A DNA stretch of 64,000 nt from Thermus altitudinis. GTDB lineage: Bacteria; Deinococcota; Deinococci; Deinococcales; Thermaceae. This document shows, piece by piece, positions 28,927 through 38,736 of this stretch. Location of the stretch: NCBI RefSeq assembly GCF_022760835.1, contig NZ_JAKTNQ010000006.1:21819-85818 (forward strand), written 5' to 3'. The notes beneath the pieces were generated by a model. That model was given only the letters and a program-made list of their open reading frames with translations, had not been told where the DNA came from and ran no database searches. The position numbers and the translations under genes are program-made. Every line of letters starts with the position of its first letter. Positions within the stretch are counted from its first letter, which is position 1.

Positions 28927-29543
28927 TTGACCTCCTTGGCCTTGGTGAGATCGGCCCAAAGGGCCCGGTATCCTTTGCGGCTACCCCCCCGGTACATGGT
29001 GAGGCCGGGGTTTTTACCGGTTAGGGCGGCCCGGAACTCGCTGGGCACGATAAACCTCCCCTCGCGGAAGAGGGTGGGGGTTTCCCCTAGGGGGAAGTCC
29101 TTGCGCAGGGGGTGGCCCTCGAGGTCCTCCGGGGTCAGGATCTTGCGCAGGTCGGGGTGTCCTTCAAACACGATGCCAAAAAGGTCGTACACCTCCCTTT
29201 CCAAGAAGTTCGCGCTTCCCCAGAGGTGGGTGACGGTGGGGAGGCGGGGGTCCTTTTCCGGCACGTAGACCCGGACGAAGAACCGGCTCCCATCCCCATC
29301 CCGCCACCCCGGCAGGGAAACCAGCTCGTAGACCACAGCAAAGCGCTCCGGGCGAGGGTCCGGGTATTCCAGGTAGTCCAGGCCTACGATGTCCGCCAGG
29401 TAGTTGAAGCCCAGGGCCTTGTAGTGGGCCATTGCCTCCTTGAAGGCCTCCCGGGGCACCACCACCCAGAGGTTGCCCAGGCCGTTGTCCTCTATGGCGT
29501 AGCCCTGGGCCCGGGCTTCTTCCAGCACCCTATCCAGCCTCAT
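28923..29543 (-). CDS. nuoC: NADH-quinone oxidoreductase subunit C (Nqo5)
   Basis: 206-residue 30-kDa-type subunit; the family signature [17 protein letters not shown] is intact near residue 114. Unfused to NuoD as in Thermus. Stop overlaps nuoD start. Confidence 0.96.
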   Translation of the reverse strand: MRLDRVLEEARAQGYAIEDNGLGNLWVVVPREAFKEAMAHYKALGFNYLADIVGLDYLEYPDPRPERFAVVYELVSLPGWRDGDGSRFFVRVYVPEKDPRLPTVTHLWGSANFLEREVYDLFGIVFEGHPDLRKILTPEDLEGHPLRKDFPLGETPTLFREGRFIVPSEFRAALTGKNPGLTMYRGGSRKGYRALWADLTKAKEVK

Positions 29544-29546
29544 ACC

Positions 29547-30092
29547 TCACCCCCTGGTGCGCCTCCAGGCGGCCACGGGGGGCAGTTTCTCGCCCCTTTC
29601 GTTCACCGCCTGGCCCCGCACCCTTTTCTGTAACTGCATCACCGCATAGATGAGGGCCTCCGGGCGCGGAGGGCAACCGGGGACGTAGACGTCCACCGGC
29701 ACCACCGAGTCCACGTTCTGCACGATGGCGTAGTTGTTGAACATGCCCCCCGAGCTGGCGCAGGCCCCCATGGAGATCACCCACTTAGGGTCGGGCATCT
29801 GCTCCCAGACCCGGCGCATCACCGGGGCCATCTTCTTGGAAAGCCGGCCCGCCACGATCATCACGTCCGCCTGGCGGGGGCTTGCCCGGAAAACCTCGCT
29901 CCCGAAGCGGGCTAGGTCGTTCCTGGCGTCGGTGGAGGCCATCATCTCAATGGCGCAGCAGGCCAGACCAAAGGTGGCGGGCCAAAGGGAGTTGGACCTT
30001 CCCCAGGCCACCAGCTTCTCCAGGGTGGTGAAGAGGATGCCCTCCCGCTCCAGCTCCTGGACATCCCGCTCAAAGAGGTCCTTCAGTGCCAC
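29547..30092 (-). CDS. nuoB: NADH-quinone oxidoreductase subunit B (Nqo6)
   Basis: 181 residues, carries cluster N2 with the tandem cysteines C45-C46 in G-L-A-C-C-A-I-E, plus C-A-S-S-G-G and [11 protein letters not shown] start chosen because it gives M-A-L-K-D-L-F, the known Thermus N-terminus, and overlaps the nuoA end by 10 bp. Confidence 0.97.
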   Translation of the reverse strand: MALKDLFERDVQELEREGILFTTLEKLVAWGRSNSLWPATFGLACCAIEMMASTDARNDLARFGSEVFRASPRQADVMIVAGRLSKKMAPVMRRVWEQMPDPKWVISMGACASSGGMFNNYAIVQNVDSVVPVDVYVPGCPPRPEALIYAVMQLQKRVRGQAVNERGEKLPPVAAWRRTRG

Positions 30093-30442
30093 CGCATCAC
30101 CCCCTTCCACCACTCGTAGAGGAAGCCCACGAAGAGGAGCAGGCTAAAGCCCGCCACGCCCAAGAAGCCGTAAAGGCCGAGCCCCCCTGCGCTGACCGCA
30201 TAGGGCCACAGGAAGGCCACCTCCACGTCAAAGAGGATGAAGAGCATGGCCACCACATAGAAGTGCACGGGGAAGCGCTTGACCTCCCCCGCGGGGTCAT
30301 TCCCTGACTCGTAGGGCATCAGCTTGGCCCGGCCCGGCTTCTTGGGACCGAGGAGGGCCCCCACCACCAGGGCCGCCACCCCGATGAAAAGGGCCACCCC
30401 CAGATAGATCAGGATGTTCACATACTCCGCTATTGGCGCCAA
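30083..30442 (-). CDS. nuoA: NADH-quinone oxidoreductase subunit A (Nqo7)
   Basis: First gene of the complex I operon, 119 residues, three membrane helices with Y-E-S-G-N-D-P in the first loop and F-D-V-E-V-A-F-L in the second helix. Starts at an unusual TTG supported by GGAGG about five bases upstream (minus strand, near 30448-30452). Unlike many neighbours it is a leadered message. Confidence 0.94.
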   Translation of the reverse strand: MAPIAEYVNILIYLGVALFIGVAALVVGALLGPKKPGRAKLMPYESGNDPAGEVKRFPVHFYVVAMLFILFDVEVAFLWPYAVSAGGLGLYGFLGVAGFSLLLFVGFLYEWWKGVMRWH

Positions 30443-30609
30443 GGTCCCCTCCTTTCGTGCCTCTTGTCACGAGGAGGAAGCCCAAGACCCCCGGGCCCCC
30501 TCCTCATTTCCCGCCCATCTTATCACCCCTATCTTGGGACAAATGGGCCAGGCTACACCAGGGGGGTGGCTAATCGGTGTAGGACCTTTGGTTATCGGTT
30601 GTGAGCACC
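30443..30609 (-). promoter_or_regulatory. Spacer between ksgA and nuoA: inverted repeat and probable nuo promoter
   Basis: Contains an inverted repeat CTACACC / GGTGTAG at 30553-30559 and 30576-30582, just after the ksgA stop, and an AT-richer patch on the minus strand with TTGTCC and GATAAGAT near 30520-30545 that is the best candidate for the nuo promoter. Promoter spacing is poor (14 bp), so the assignment is tentative. Confidence 0.35.
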
Positions 30610-32163
<1,554 letters not shown>

Positions 32164-32167
<4 letters not shown>

Positions 32168-32805
32168 CCCTTGAGCAGGGCCCTGAGCTCCCCGTAAAGG
32201 CGTTTGGTCTCCTCGAGGGTTTTGCCGTAGCCCCCGTATTTGGTGACGATTTTGGCGGCTTCCTTGCCCAGCCCCTTCTCCTTAAGCCTTTCCAGGAGCT
32301 GGTCAATGAGCCGGTAGGCCTCGGGTTTTTCCTCTTTCGGCGGGGCTTCTTCCCCTGGGGGTTCGGGGAGCCTGGGCGGAGTAAAGCGTCCTTTTTCCGG
32401 GTCGTAGTCCACCCACTGCTTTTCCAGGCGGTAGAGGTAGCGGCCTACCCCGAACTTCACCGCCGCCCGCTTTAGGGCATCGGAGAAGGCCGCCTTTAGG
32501 GAATCCCCTTCCCCCACGTCCTCCTTGGTCACCCCCAGGACCGTGAGGCGGCACTTCACCTCCACCAGGCGTTCGCGCCGCTCCCCCCGCTCGTCCTTGA
32601 CCGTGCGTTCGGCATCGGCCAGGACCTCGTAGGCATCCTGCCAGCCCTCAGGGCCCACCGCCCGGTCCAAGCGGTCCAGGACGGTGCGGGCGTCCACGTA
32701 GGGGACCACCAAGGCCCTCTTTTTGTCGCGGGAGAGGGCTTCTATGCGCCACTGCACCTCGCCGGGGGGGAAGGGTTCGGAGAGTTTCTGCCAAACTTCG
32801 TCCAT
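32164..32805 (-). CDS. ddrA: DdrA/Rad52-family single-strand DNA-binding/annealing protein
   Basis: 213 residues resembling Deinococcus DdrA, a Rad52/Red-beta-like protein that protects 3' DNA ends. Matching blocks: L-x-x-P-F-P-P-G-E-V-Q-W near residue 8, V-D-A-R-T-V-L-D-R-L-D near 37, the R-L-T-V-L-G-V-T-K-E-D block near 86, and A-A-F-S-D-A-L-K-R-A-A-V-K-F-G-V-G-R-Y-L-Y near 105. The C-terminal 60 residues are a charged helical tail. TACACT lies 6 nt before the ATG (leaderless). Heads the operon with a phosphoesterase and ksgA. Confidence 0.82.
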
Positions 32806-32811
32806 AGTTAA

Positions 32812-32817
32812 AGTGTA
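32812..32817 (-). promoter_or_regulatory. -10 box of the ddrA-like gene (leaderless)
   Basis: TACACT, TTAACT, ATG on the minus strand; no Shine-Dalgarno. No radiation/desiccation-response type palindrome of Deinococcus was recognised nearby. Confidence 0.5.
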
Positions 32818-32867
32818 CTTTAGGCTACCCTCAGGGGTTAGGGGGAAGGATGGGCTAAGCTAGGCTT

Positions 32868-33230
32868 ATGCGCAGGATCCTGGGAATGCTCCCCTTGCTG
32901 CTTCTGGCCTGGGCCCTCGAGGTCGGCCCCACCCCCTCTTTGGAGCTTCGCATCAGCGCCAGCCTCTCCTTCAACCTCTTCCCTCAGGCGGTGGTGGTGG
33001 AGCGCCTTCCGGAGCCCCAAGGGATGGTGGTGGTCTACCGTCACTCCCAGGCGGAGGCCATCTTCCGCTACCACGACGAGGACCTTCGCCGCCGGGGCTG
33101 GGTGCGGGTGAAGTACGAGGTGAAAAAGGGTGAGTGGAAGGCGGAGTACAAAAAGGGCAAGGCCAAGGCCAAGCTTTCCGTGAAGGACAAGAAGGGCCGG
33201 GTAGAGGTCCGCCTCAAGGAAGGGGACTAG
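32868..33230 (+). CDS. Secreted hypothetical protein, 120 aa
   Basis: Signal peptide (M-R-R then L-P-L-L-L-L-A-W-A) followed by a strongly basic C-terminal third built of alternating K/E stretches (K-K-G-E-W-K-A-E-Y-K-K-G-K). No family recognised. TAAGCT 6 nt before the ATG suggests leaderless expression. Lies between the ddrA-like operon (divergent) and tRNA-Ala. Confidence 0.7.
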   Translation: MRRILGMLPLLLLAWALEVGPTPSLELRISASLSFNLFPQAVVVERLPEPQGMVVVYRHSQAEAIFRYHDEDLRRRGWVRVKYEVKKGEWKAEYKKGKAKAKLSVKDKKGRVEVRLKEGD

Positions 33231-33256
33231 ACAAGGCCAAGGCCCCCGGCTACCAT
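33228..33256 (+). promoter_or_regulatory. Promoter of tRNA-Ala
   Basis: TAGACA, 17 bp, TACCAT; start expected near 33263, a few bases before the mature tRNA. The -35 overlaps the stop codon of the preceding gene. An alternative -10 TATAGG lies 5 bp downstream. Confidence 0.55.
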
Positions 33257-33267
33257 ATAGGGCGCGT

Positions 33268-33343
33268 GGGGCCGTGGCGCAGCTGGGAGCGCGCCTGAAT
33301 CGCACTCAGGAGGTCACGGGTTCGAGTCCCGTCGGCTCCACCA
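33268..33343 (+). tRNA. tRNA-Ala (anticodon CGC)
   Basis: 76 nt with encoded CCA. Acceptor stem GGGGCCG / CGGCTCC includes the G3-U70 alanine identity pair. D stem GCGC/GCGC, anticodon stem CCTGA/TCAGG with loop ATCGCAC (anticodon CGC, reads GCG), T arm ACGGG-TTCGAGT-CCCGT. Confidence 0.96.
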
Positions 33344-33345
33344 GC

Positions 33346-33375
33346 AAAGCCTCCCGCCTGAAGGCGGGAGGCTTT
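33346..33375. terminator. Bidirectional intrinsic terminator
   Basis: Perfect 13-bp stem AAAGCCTCCCGCC / GGCGGGAGGCTTT with a TGAA loop, followed by TTTCTT on the plus strand. It ends tRNA-Ala from the left and the TPR-protein gene (stop at 33380) from the right. Confidence 0.88.
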
Positions 33376-33379
33376 CTTG

Positions 33380-35272
33380 CTACCGGCTTTCCAGAAGCCA
33401 GTTCACCAGGGCGTTGACCACGTCGTTTTCCGCCAGGAGTTCGGGAGCTTCCAACACCGCATGGAAAAAGGCCTTTACCATCTCCGGGGATGGGCTTTGC
33501 AGGAGGCTTTGCACGCTTTTGCCGGCGTAGGGGCCTTGGGCGAGGGGAGCGGTGAGGCGCTCTCCCGTGGCCAGGGGGGCGGCTTGCCTTAGGGCCTCCA
33601 GGGTCCTTTCCACGAGGAGGCGTTCCCCCTCAGGGCCCAACGCTTCTTTGGCGGTAAGCAGAAGGGCCCCATCCAAGTCCCGCACCTCCAGGCCCAAGGC
33701 GTAGAGCTTGCGGGCCAGGCTTTCCGGCCCCACCTCCAGGGGAATGGCCACCTGGGCTTGGCCGTAGCGGACCTCCAGGAGATACCGCCCGGGCTCGGGC
33801 AGGGTGACGGCGGGGGCTACCTCCTCGAGGGCCGCGGTGAGGGGTGGGAAGCCCAAGGGCTTTTTCTCCTGGGCCAGGAGGGTTCCTTCCCGGTAGAGGA
33901 GGGTTTCCAGCTCCCCGCGCGGCAGGTAAGGGTGGGCGCTGAGCCTTACCTCGGGGAAAACGGCTTCCCCGGCGCGGAAGGGCCGGGCCTCAAGGTCCCC
34001 GGGGATCAGGGAAAGCCGCTTCACCTCCAAAACCAGCCCCCCTTCTCCCCGGTCCAGGGCCCTCTTTGCCGCCTGGGCCAGGGGATGCCGGGGGTGGGTT
34101 TCCACGAAGGCTTGGTACAGGGCTTTGGCCGGAAGCCCTGCCCGCTCCGAAAGGTAGGCCCGGAAGAAGAGGGCCAGGGGTTCCTGGCGCTCCTCCAGGT
34201 CCTTTAGGGCCTCGGGGAAGTCCTCCCCCTCGTCTAGCCGCAGGGCCCGGTCGTAGGCGGCCTTGGCCCCCAGGTAGTCCCCGTGGATGGCCTTAAAAAG
34301 CCCCAGGTTGTAGTAGGCGGTGGCGTTAGGCCTTAAGGCCACCGCCCGCTGGGAGGCCAGGATGGCCCGGGGGATGTCCCCCGTGAGGTAGTAGGCCCAG
34401 CCCAGGTTGGTCCAGTAGAGCCAGTAATCCGGCCTGAGCCTGAGGGCCTTCAGCAGGGCATCCCTGGCCTCCTCCCCCTTGCCCTCGTGGAAGGCGGCAA
34501 AGCTCACCTCCTCCCAGGCCAGGGGAAGCTCGGGGAAGGCCTGGGCTAGGCTGCGGGCCGACTCCTTCCAGCGCGGGTCCTCGAGGGCCCTCAGGACCAA
34601 GTGGGCGGCGGTCCGCTGCAAAACATCTCCCTGGAGCAGGGCCTCCGCCTGCTTGAGGGCCTCTTCCCGCTTCCCTTGGGAGAGGAGGAAGAAGGCTTGG
34701 TACGCCGGGGGGAGTTTCCCTTGCCAAAGGAGGAGCAGCCTTTCCGGTAAAAGCCCTTGCAAAAGGCCGGCTCCACGCCCCTCCTTTAGGTCCAAGGCGG
34801 ACTGGTGTAAGGGGTCAGGGTTCTGCCCTTGGGCAAGGCTTCTCAGCGCCTCCTCAGGTGGGCTAGGGCTGGGCAAGGGGACCCACTTGGGAGCCAGGCC
34901 CTCCCCCTGCAGCCAAAGCCAGGCCAGGCTTGGGGTGGCAAAAAGCCCCTCCTTGACCCCGTCCTTGCGGGCCAAAAAAAGCCTTAGGCCCCTTTCCTCC
35001 TCTTTGCCCAGGAGAACCCAATCGGCCCCGGTGGCTGCTTGGGCCAATCGGGCCCCGGCCTTGGTGTAAAGCCCCCCGGCCAGGTCGTAGCTGCCTTGCC
35101 AGGGGAGGTCGGGAAGGAGAAGGGCCAGGAGGGTGGGGGGAGGGGCCTTAAGGCCCTCCGCGAAAGCCTGGGCCCGGCGGAAGCCCTCGGGGCCTTCAAA
35201 GGGCAGGACCAGCCCCTGGGCTAATCCCAGTCCCAGGAGGAGGAAAAGGGCCAGAAAGCGTGGGATGGCCAT
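33380..35272 (-). CDS. Secreted tetratricopeptide-repeat protein
   Basis: 630 residues with a signal peptide ending at about G-L-A-Q (residue 19). Middle part (about 200-420) holds TPR-like repeats, clearest in W-L-Y-W-T-N-L-G-W-A-Y-Y-L-T-G-D and A-T-A-Y-Y-N-L-G-L-F-K-A-I-H-G-D. The C-terminal 200 residues look like beta-rich adhesion or carbohydrate-binding type sequence. Function unknown. TAGAAT 6 nt before the ATG overlaps the stop of the glycosyltransferase gene, so it can be transcribed both from its own promoter and by read-through. Confidence 0.8.
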   Translation of the reverse strand: MAIPRFLALFLLLGLGLAQGLVLPFEGPEGFRRAQAFAEGLKAPPPTLLALLLPDLPWQGSYDLAGGLYTKAGARLAQAATGADWVLLGKEEERGLRLFLARKDGVKEGLFATPSLAWLWLQGEGLAPKWVPLPSPSPPEEALRSLAQGQNPDPLHQSALDLKEGRGAGLLQGLLPERLLLLWQGKLPPAYQAFFLLSQGKREEALKQAEALLQGDVLQRTAAHLVLRALEDPRWKESARSLAQAFPELPLAWEEVSFAAFHEGKGEEARDALLKALRLRPDYWLYWTNLGWAYYLTGDIPRAILASQRAVALRPNATAYYNLGLFKAIHGDYLGAKAAYDRALRLDEGEDFPEALKDLEERQEPLALFFRAYLSERAGLPAKALYQAFVETHPRHPLAQAAKRALDRGEGGLVLEVKRLSLIPGDLEARPFRAGEAVFPEVRLSAHPYLPRGELETLLYREGTLLAQEKKPLGFPPLTAALEEVAPAVTLPEPGRYLLEVRYGQAQVAIPLEVGPESLARKLYALGLEVRDLDGALLLTAKEALGPEGERLLVERTLEALRQAAPLATGERLTAPLAQGPYAGKSVQSLLQSPSPEMVKAFFHAVLEAPELLAENDVVNALVNWLLESR

Positions 35273-35278
35273 GGAGGC

Positions 35279-35284
35279 ATTCTA
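35279..35284 (-). promoter_or_regulatory. -10 box of the TPR-protein gene (leaderless)
   Basis: TAGAAT, 6 nt, ATG. The first three bases are the TAG stop codon of the upstream glycosyltransferase gene. Confidence 0.55.
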
Positions 35285-35986
35285 GCGCTTTTCCCTAAGG
35301 ACAAGGTAAGCGAAGCGGAAAAGCCTGGGGGCCCTTTTCCAGCGCTTGGGGTCCAGGCCCACCCTTAAAAGCCATTCCAGACCCAGCCTCTGGGCCCAGG
35401 CGGGGGGGCGCTTCGCCTCGCCGGCCAGGACGTCCAGGGTGCCCCCCACCCCCATGGCCACCTTGGCGCCCAGGTGGGGTTTGTGCCGGTGGATAAAGAC
35501 CTCCTGCCTTTCCCCCATGCCCACCAGGAGGAGGTCGGGGGCCTTTTGCCGTATCTCCTCCACCACCCCTTCTTCCTCCTGGAAGTAGCCGTGATGGAAA
35601 CCCACCACCTCGGCCCCCAGCCGCCGGGCCTCGGCCGCGGCCCGCTCGGCTACCCCGGGTTTTCCCCCTAGGAGGTAGACCCGGATTCGGGGAAAGCGCC
35701 GCAAGAGGGCCAGGGTAAGGTCCACCCCGGTGACCCGCTCCTTGAGGTCCAGGCCGAGGAGCTTTTTGGCGGCCCAGAGAATACCTATCCCGTCTGGGGT
35801 TACCAACTCCGCCTCGAGGATGGCCCGCCTTAAGGCCTCCTCCTTCTGGGCCCGCACGGCCATCTCGGGGTTCAGGGTCACCACCTGATGGGTGCCCTCT
35901 TCCTTCAAGAAGTCCCCGATGCGGGCCAGGGCCCCTTCCATGTCCACGGGGTCCAAGGGCAGGCCGAGGATCTCTAGCCGTTCCAC
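35282..35986 (-). CDS. WecG/TagA/CpsF-family glycosyltransferase
   Basis: 234 residues, GT26 fold. Family landmarks: V-V-T-L-N-P-E-M near residue 35, T-P-D-G-I-G near 65, V-T-G-V-D near 84, Y-L-L-G-G-K-P-G near 100, and P-D-L-L-L-V-G-M-G-E-R-Q-E. It would transfer an N-acetylhexosaminuronic acid or N-acetylmannosamine to a lipid-linked sugar during cell-envelope polymer synthesis. GTG start overlaps the ComB-like gene by 13 bp; the C-terminus is basic and amphipathic, as in membrane-associated members. Confidence 0.85.
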   Translation of the reverse strand: MERLEILGLPLDPVDMEGALARIGDFLKEEGTHQVVTLNPEMAVRAQKEEALRRAILEAELVTPDGIGILWAAKKLLGLDLKERVTGVDLTLALLRRFPRIRVYLLGGKPGVAERAAAEARRLGAEVVGFHHGYFQEEEGVVEEIRQKAPDLLLVGMGERQEVFIHRHKPHLGAKVAMGVGGTLDVLAGEAKRPPAWAQRLGLEWLLRVGLDPKRWKRAPRLFRFAYLVLREKR

Positions 35987-36690
35987 GGCACGAACCTCTG
36001 GGCGTAGCGGTCCTGGGTCAGGCCGTACTCCCACTTGGGGAAGAAGCGCACCCCGGCCAGCCGGGGCACCACCGGGTCCACCCCGATGAGGCTGGCCCGG
36101 GCCAGTTCCTCCGTGCGCCCCTCCTTGTGGAGGGCCTGGCCCTCAGGGCTTTGGAAAAGGGCCTCCTGGGGGTCGGGGAAGGCCCTGAGGAGGGCGGAGG
36201 CCAGACTTAAAGGGGCATGGGGGGCCAGCTTTTTCTGCAGGAAACCCGCCGCCACCATCGCAGAAAGCAGGGGCTCGGGGGCTCCCGCAGGCCGGAGCAC
36301 GAGGCCCTTTAGCGGGCGGAGGAGTTCCCAGGCGGCCTTGGCGTTACGGAAGCCCACCAGGTAAACCTCCTCCTCTCCCGGAAGAAGGCTAGCGTTCAGC
36401 GTCGGGGCCACCAGGATGGCCCGTTTTCCCTTCAGGTTCAAGCCTTCCAGTTCCACCAAGGAGAGACGGCCATGGAAACCCTCGAGGGGAAACCCCTCCG
36501 CCTCGCCCAGGAGAAGGGCTTCCTTTCCCAACTCCTCCGCCAGCAGACGGGCCACCTTGGGCCCGGGGGTTACCCAGGCCTCCTCGGCCCCCTGGGCCAG
36601 GAGCTGGCTGAGGAGGCTTCCTGCGGGGAGGACCTCCACCAGCACCAAGGGTCCAGGGGCGGGCCTTAGGCAAAGGTCAACCCGGCACAC
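35974..36690 (-). CDS. Divergent ComB (2-phosphosulfolactate phosphatase)-like protein
   Basis: 238 residues. The order of blocks matches ComB: an N-terminal strand (V-L-V-E-V-L-P-A-G-S where ComB has V-D-V-L-R-A-T-T), L-L-G-E-A-E-G-F-P-L-E-G-F-H-G-R, K-G-K-R-A-I-L-V-A-P-T-L-N-A-S where ComB has L-T-T-T-N-G-T, and Y-L-V-G-F-R-N-A-K. Several residues thought to be catalytic in ComB are changed, so a different or lost activity is likely. GTG start with TATCAT 6 nt upstream. First gene before the glycosyltransferase and TPR genes; divergent from thiL by 27 bp. Confidence 0.6.
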   Translation of the reverse strand: MCRVDLCLRPAPGPLVLVEVLPAGSLLSQLLAQGAEEAWVTPGPKVARLLAEELGKEALLLGEAEGFPLEGFHGRLSLVELEGLNLKGKRAILVAPTLNASLLPGEEEVYLVGFRNAKAAWELLRPLKGLVLRPAGAPEPLLSAMVAAGFLQKKLAPHAPLSLASALLRAFPDPQEALFQSPEGQALHKEGRTEELARASLIGVDPVVPRLAGVRFFPKWEYGLTQDRYAQRFVPWNG

Positions 36691-36696
36691 CCCGCC

Positions 36697-36711
36697 ATGA
36701 TACCGTAGCCT
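36697..36711. promoter_or_regulatory. Back-to-back -10 boxes of the ComB-like gene and thiL
   Basis: Minus-strand TATCAT (36697-36702) lies 6 nt before the ComB-like GTG; plus-strand TAGCCT (36706-36711) lies 6 nt before the thiL ATG. The starts are only 27 bp apart, so each -35 region would fall in the other gene's first codons. Confidence 0.5.
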
Positions 36712-36717
36712 GGGCCT

Positions 36718-37653
36718 ATGCGGCTTAGGGACTTGGGAGAGCGGGCGCTTCTTGGGAAACTGGCCCCCATCGGTTATCCCCTGGGTGCCCCCTTGCCCCC
36801 AGGGGATGACGCCGGGGGGGTCTGGGTGGAGGGGGTGGCCTGGCTTTTGAAGACGGACGGCTTCCTCTACCGGGAGGTGGCCCTTTTGGGGATGCGGCCC
36901 TTTGCGGTGGGCTTTAGGGGGGTGGCGGCCACGGCCTCGGACCTGATCGCCAAGATGGGCAAGCCCTTAGGGTTTACCCTGGGCCTCTTCTTGCCGGAGG
37001 ACCTCGAGGAGGCCTTCGCCTTGGAGCTGGTGGAAGGGGCCGCGGAGGCGGCGAGGCGGCTTGGGGCTTGCCTTCTGGGGGGGGACACCAATAGGGGCCA
37101 AGAGGTGGCCCTTACCGTTTCCGGCTTCGCCTACGCCGAGGCTCCCTTGCCCCGCCGGGCCTTGCCCGGGGACCGGGTCTATTTGGCCGGGGACCGCTGG
37201 GGCAGGACGGGGGCGGCCATTGCCGCCCACTACCGGGGTAGGGACCTAGAGGGTTTCCCCCTCATCCAAGAGGCCGCCTTTTACCCCTTGCCCCGGCTGG
37301 AGCTTCTCGGCCTTAAGGGCCTCCTGCGGGGAAGCCTGGACTCCTCCGATGGCCTGGCGGAAACCCTTTGGCAGCTTGCCGATCTGGGGGTGCGGGTGGA
37401 CCTCGAGGCCCTACCCCTATACCCCGACGTCTTGGCCTTTGCGGGTGGGGAGGAGGAGGCCTATGAGCTGGTCCTCTACGGGGGGGAGGAGTTTGAAGCG
37501 GTCCTGGTGGTGCCCCAGGAGAGGGAAGAGGAGGTTCTGCTCCGGGCGCAAGGGGTGGGGCTTCCCCTCTTCTTTGCCGGCCATATAGGGGAAGGGAAGG
37601 GGGTGTACTTTGGGGCCAGGCCTGTGCCCCGAAGGGGGTACACCCACTTTTAG
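36718..37653 (+). CDS. thiL: Thiamine-monophosphate kinase ThiL
   Basis: 311 residues, PurM/ThiL fold; phosphorylates thiamine monophosphate to the diphosphate cofactor. P-P-G-D-D-A near residue 27, A-T-A-S-D-L-I-A-K-M-G near 71, L-L-G-G-D-T near 121, D-S-S-D-G-L near 207 and Y-G-G-E-E-F-E near 258 are the ATP and metal motifs. The second motif departs from the usual A-x-N-L-S-D. No TPP riboswitch precedes it; probably leaderless. Confidence 0.88.
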   Translation: MRLRDLGERALLGKLAPIGYPLGAPLPPGDDAGGVWVEGVAWLLKTDGFLYREVALLGMRPFAVGFRGVAATASDLIAKMGKPLGFTLGLFLPEDLEEAFALELVEGAAEAARRLGACLLGGDTNRGQEVALTVSGFAYAEAPLPRRALPGDRVYLAGDRWGRTGAAIAAHYRGRDLEGFPLIQEAAFYPLPRLELLGLKGLLRGSLDSSDGLAETLWQLADLGVRVDLEALPLYPDVLAFAGGEEEAYELVLYGGEEFEAVLVVPQEREEEVLLRAQGVGLPLFFAGHIGEGKGVYFGARPVPRRGYTHF

Positions 37654-37680
37654 CCCGGAGGGGGCTTCCTGCCCTTTGGC

Positions 37681-37686
37681 TATACT
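37681..37686 (+). promoter_or_regulatory. -10 box of hisC (leaderless)
   Basis: TATACT, TGACCC, ATG. Drives hisC-hisB-hisH. Confidence 0.65.
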
Positions 37687-37692
37687 TGACCC

Positions 37693-38736
37693 ATGCGGGC
37701 CTTTAAGGCGCACCTCCTGGGCCTGGCGCCGTACCCCTACCAAAAGGTGGAGGCCCCGGTGAAGCTGGACCAGAACGAAAGCCCCTTTGACCTGCCCCTT
37801 CCCTTGAAGGAGGAGGCCCTAAGGCGCCTGGCCCGGCTTCCCTGGAACCGCTATCCCGAGATCCATGCTGAGGGTTTGCGAAGGAGGCTAGCCGGCCTCC
37901 TGGACTGGCCCGAGGAGGGAATCGTGTTGGCTCCTGGGTCCAACCTCCTCATCCTGGCCCTGGCGGTGGCGGCGGAGGAGGTCTTGGACCTAAGCCCCTC
38001 CTTTCCCCACTACGCCCATGCGGCCCGGATGGCGGGAACCCCCTACCGGACGCTGCCCCTTAGGGAAGGGTTTTCCCTTCCCCTGGAAGAGGCCTTGGCC
38101 TCCTTCCAAGGCGGGGTCTTCTTCTTGCCCAACCCCCACGCCCCCACCGGGACCTTGTTTGCTGAGGAGGCCCTAAAGGCCTTGGCGGAAAGGGCCAAGG
38201 AGGTGGGGGGTCTACTGGTGGTGGACGAGGCCTACCGGGAGTTCGCCGGTACCGACTTCAGCCACCTAGGCCGGGGAAACCCCCATGTGGCCCTCCTGCG
38301 CACCTTTTCCAAGGCCTTTTCCCTGGGGGGCATCCGGGCTGGATACCTGCTTGCGGCTCCGGAGGTGGCCCAGGTGGTGCGGGAGTTGCTTCCTCCCTTC
38401 GTCCTACCCGCCCATACCGGGGCCATCCTGGAGGTGGTTCTGGAGAACCCGGGGTATGTCGGGGAAGTGGTGGAAACGGTGCGCTCTGAGCGGGAGAGGG
38501 TGTATGGGAGGCTTCTTTCCCATCCCACCTGGCGGCCCCATAGGAGCCACACCAACTTCCTCCTGGTGCGCACCCCGGATGCCGCGGAGGCGTTTGGCCA
38601 CCTGCTTGCCCAGGGGATCCTGGTGCGCCGGCAGGACCACTACCCCGGCCTTTCGGGGTGTATCCGGGTCACGGTGGGCCTCAAGGAGGAGATGGATGCC
38701 TTTTTGAAGGCGGCCTTTGAGGTGGCGTATGCGTGA
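37693..38736 (+). CDS. hisC: Histidinol-phosphate aminotransferase HisC
   Basis: 347-residue PLP enzyme of histidine synthesis. L-D-Q-N-E-S-P near residue 25, P-N-P-H-A-P-T-G near 148, V-V-D-E-A-Y-R-E-F near 176, and the PLP lysine in L-R-T-F-S-K-A-F-S. Ends in an 8-bp overlap with hisB. Confidence 0.94.
   Translation: MRAFKAHLLGLAPYPYQKVEAPVKLDQNESPFDLPLPLKEEALRRLARLPWNRYPEIHAEGLRRRLAGLLDWPEEGIVLAPGSNLLILALAVAAEEVLDLSPSFPHYAHAARMAGTPYRTLPLREGFSLPLEEALASFQGGVFFLPNPHAPTGTLFAEEALKALAERAKEVGGLLVVDEAYREFAGTDFSHLGRGNPHVALLRTFSKAFSLGGIRAGYLLAAPEVAQVVRELLPPFVLPAHTGAILEVVLENPGYVGEVVETVRSERERVYGRLLSHPTWRPHRSHTNFLLVRTPDAAEAFGHLLAQGILVRRQDHYPGLSGCIRVTVGLKEEMDAFLKAAFEVAYA

Noticed and set aside
36661..36720. 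TPP riboswitch before thiL
   Set aside because: Only 27 bp separate the divergent starts, too little for an aptamer, and no THI-box sequence is present.
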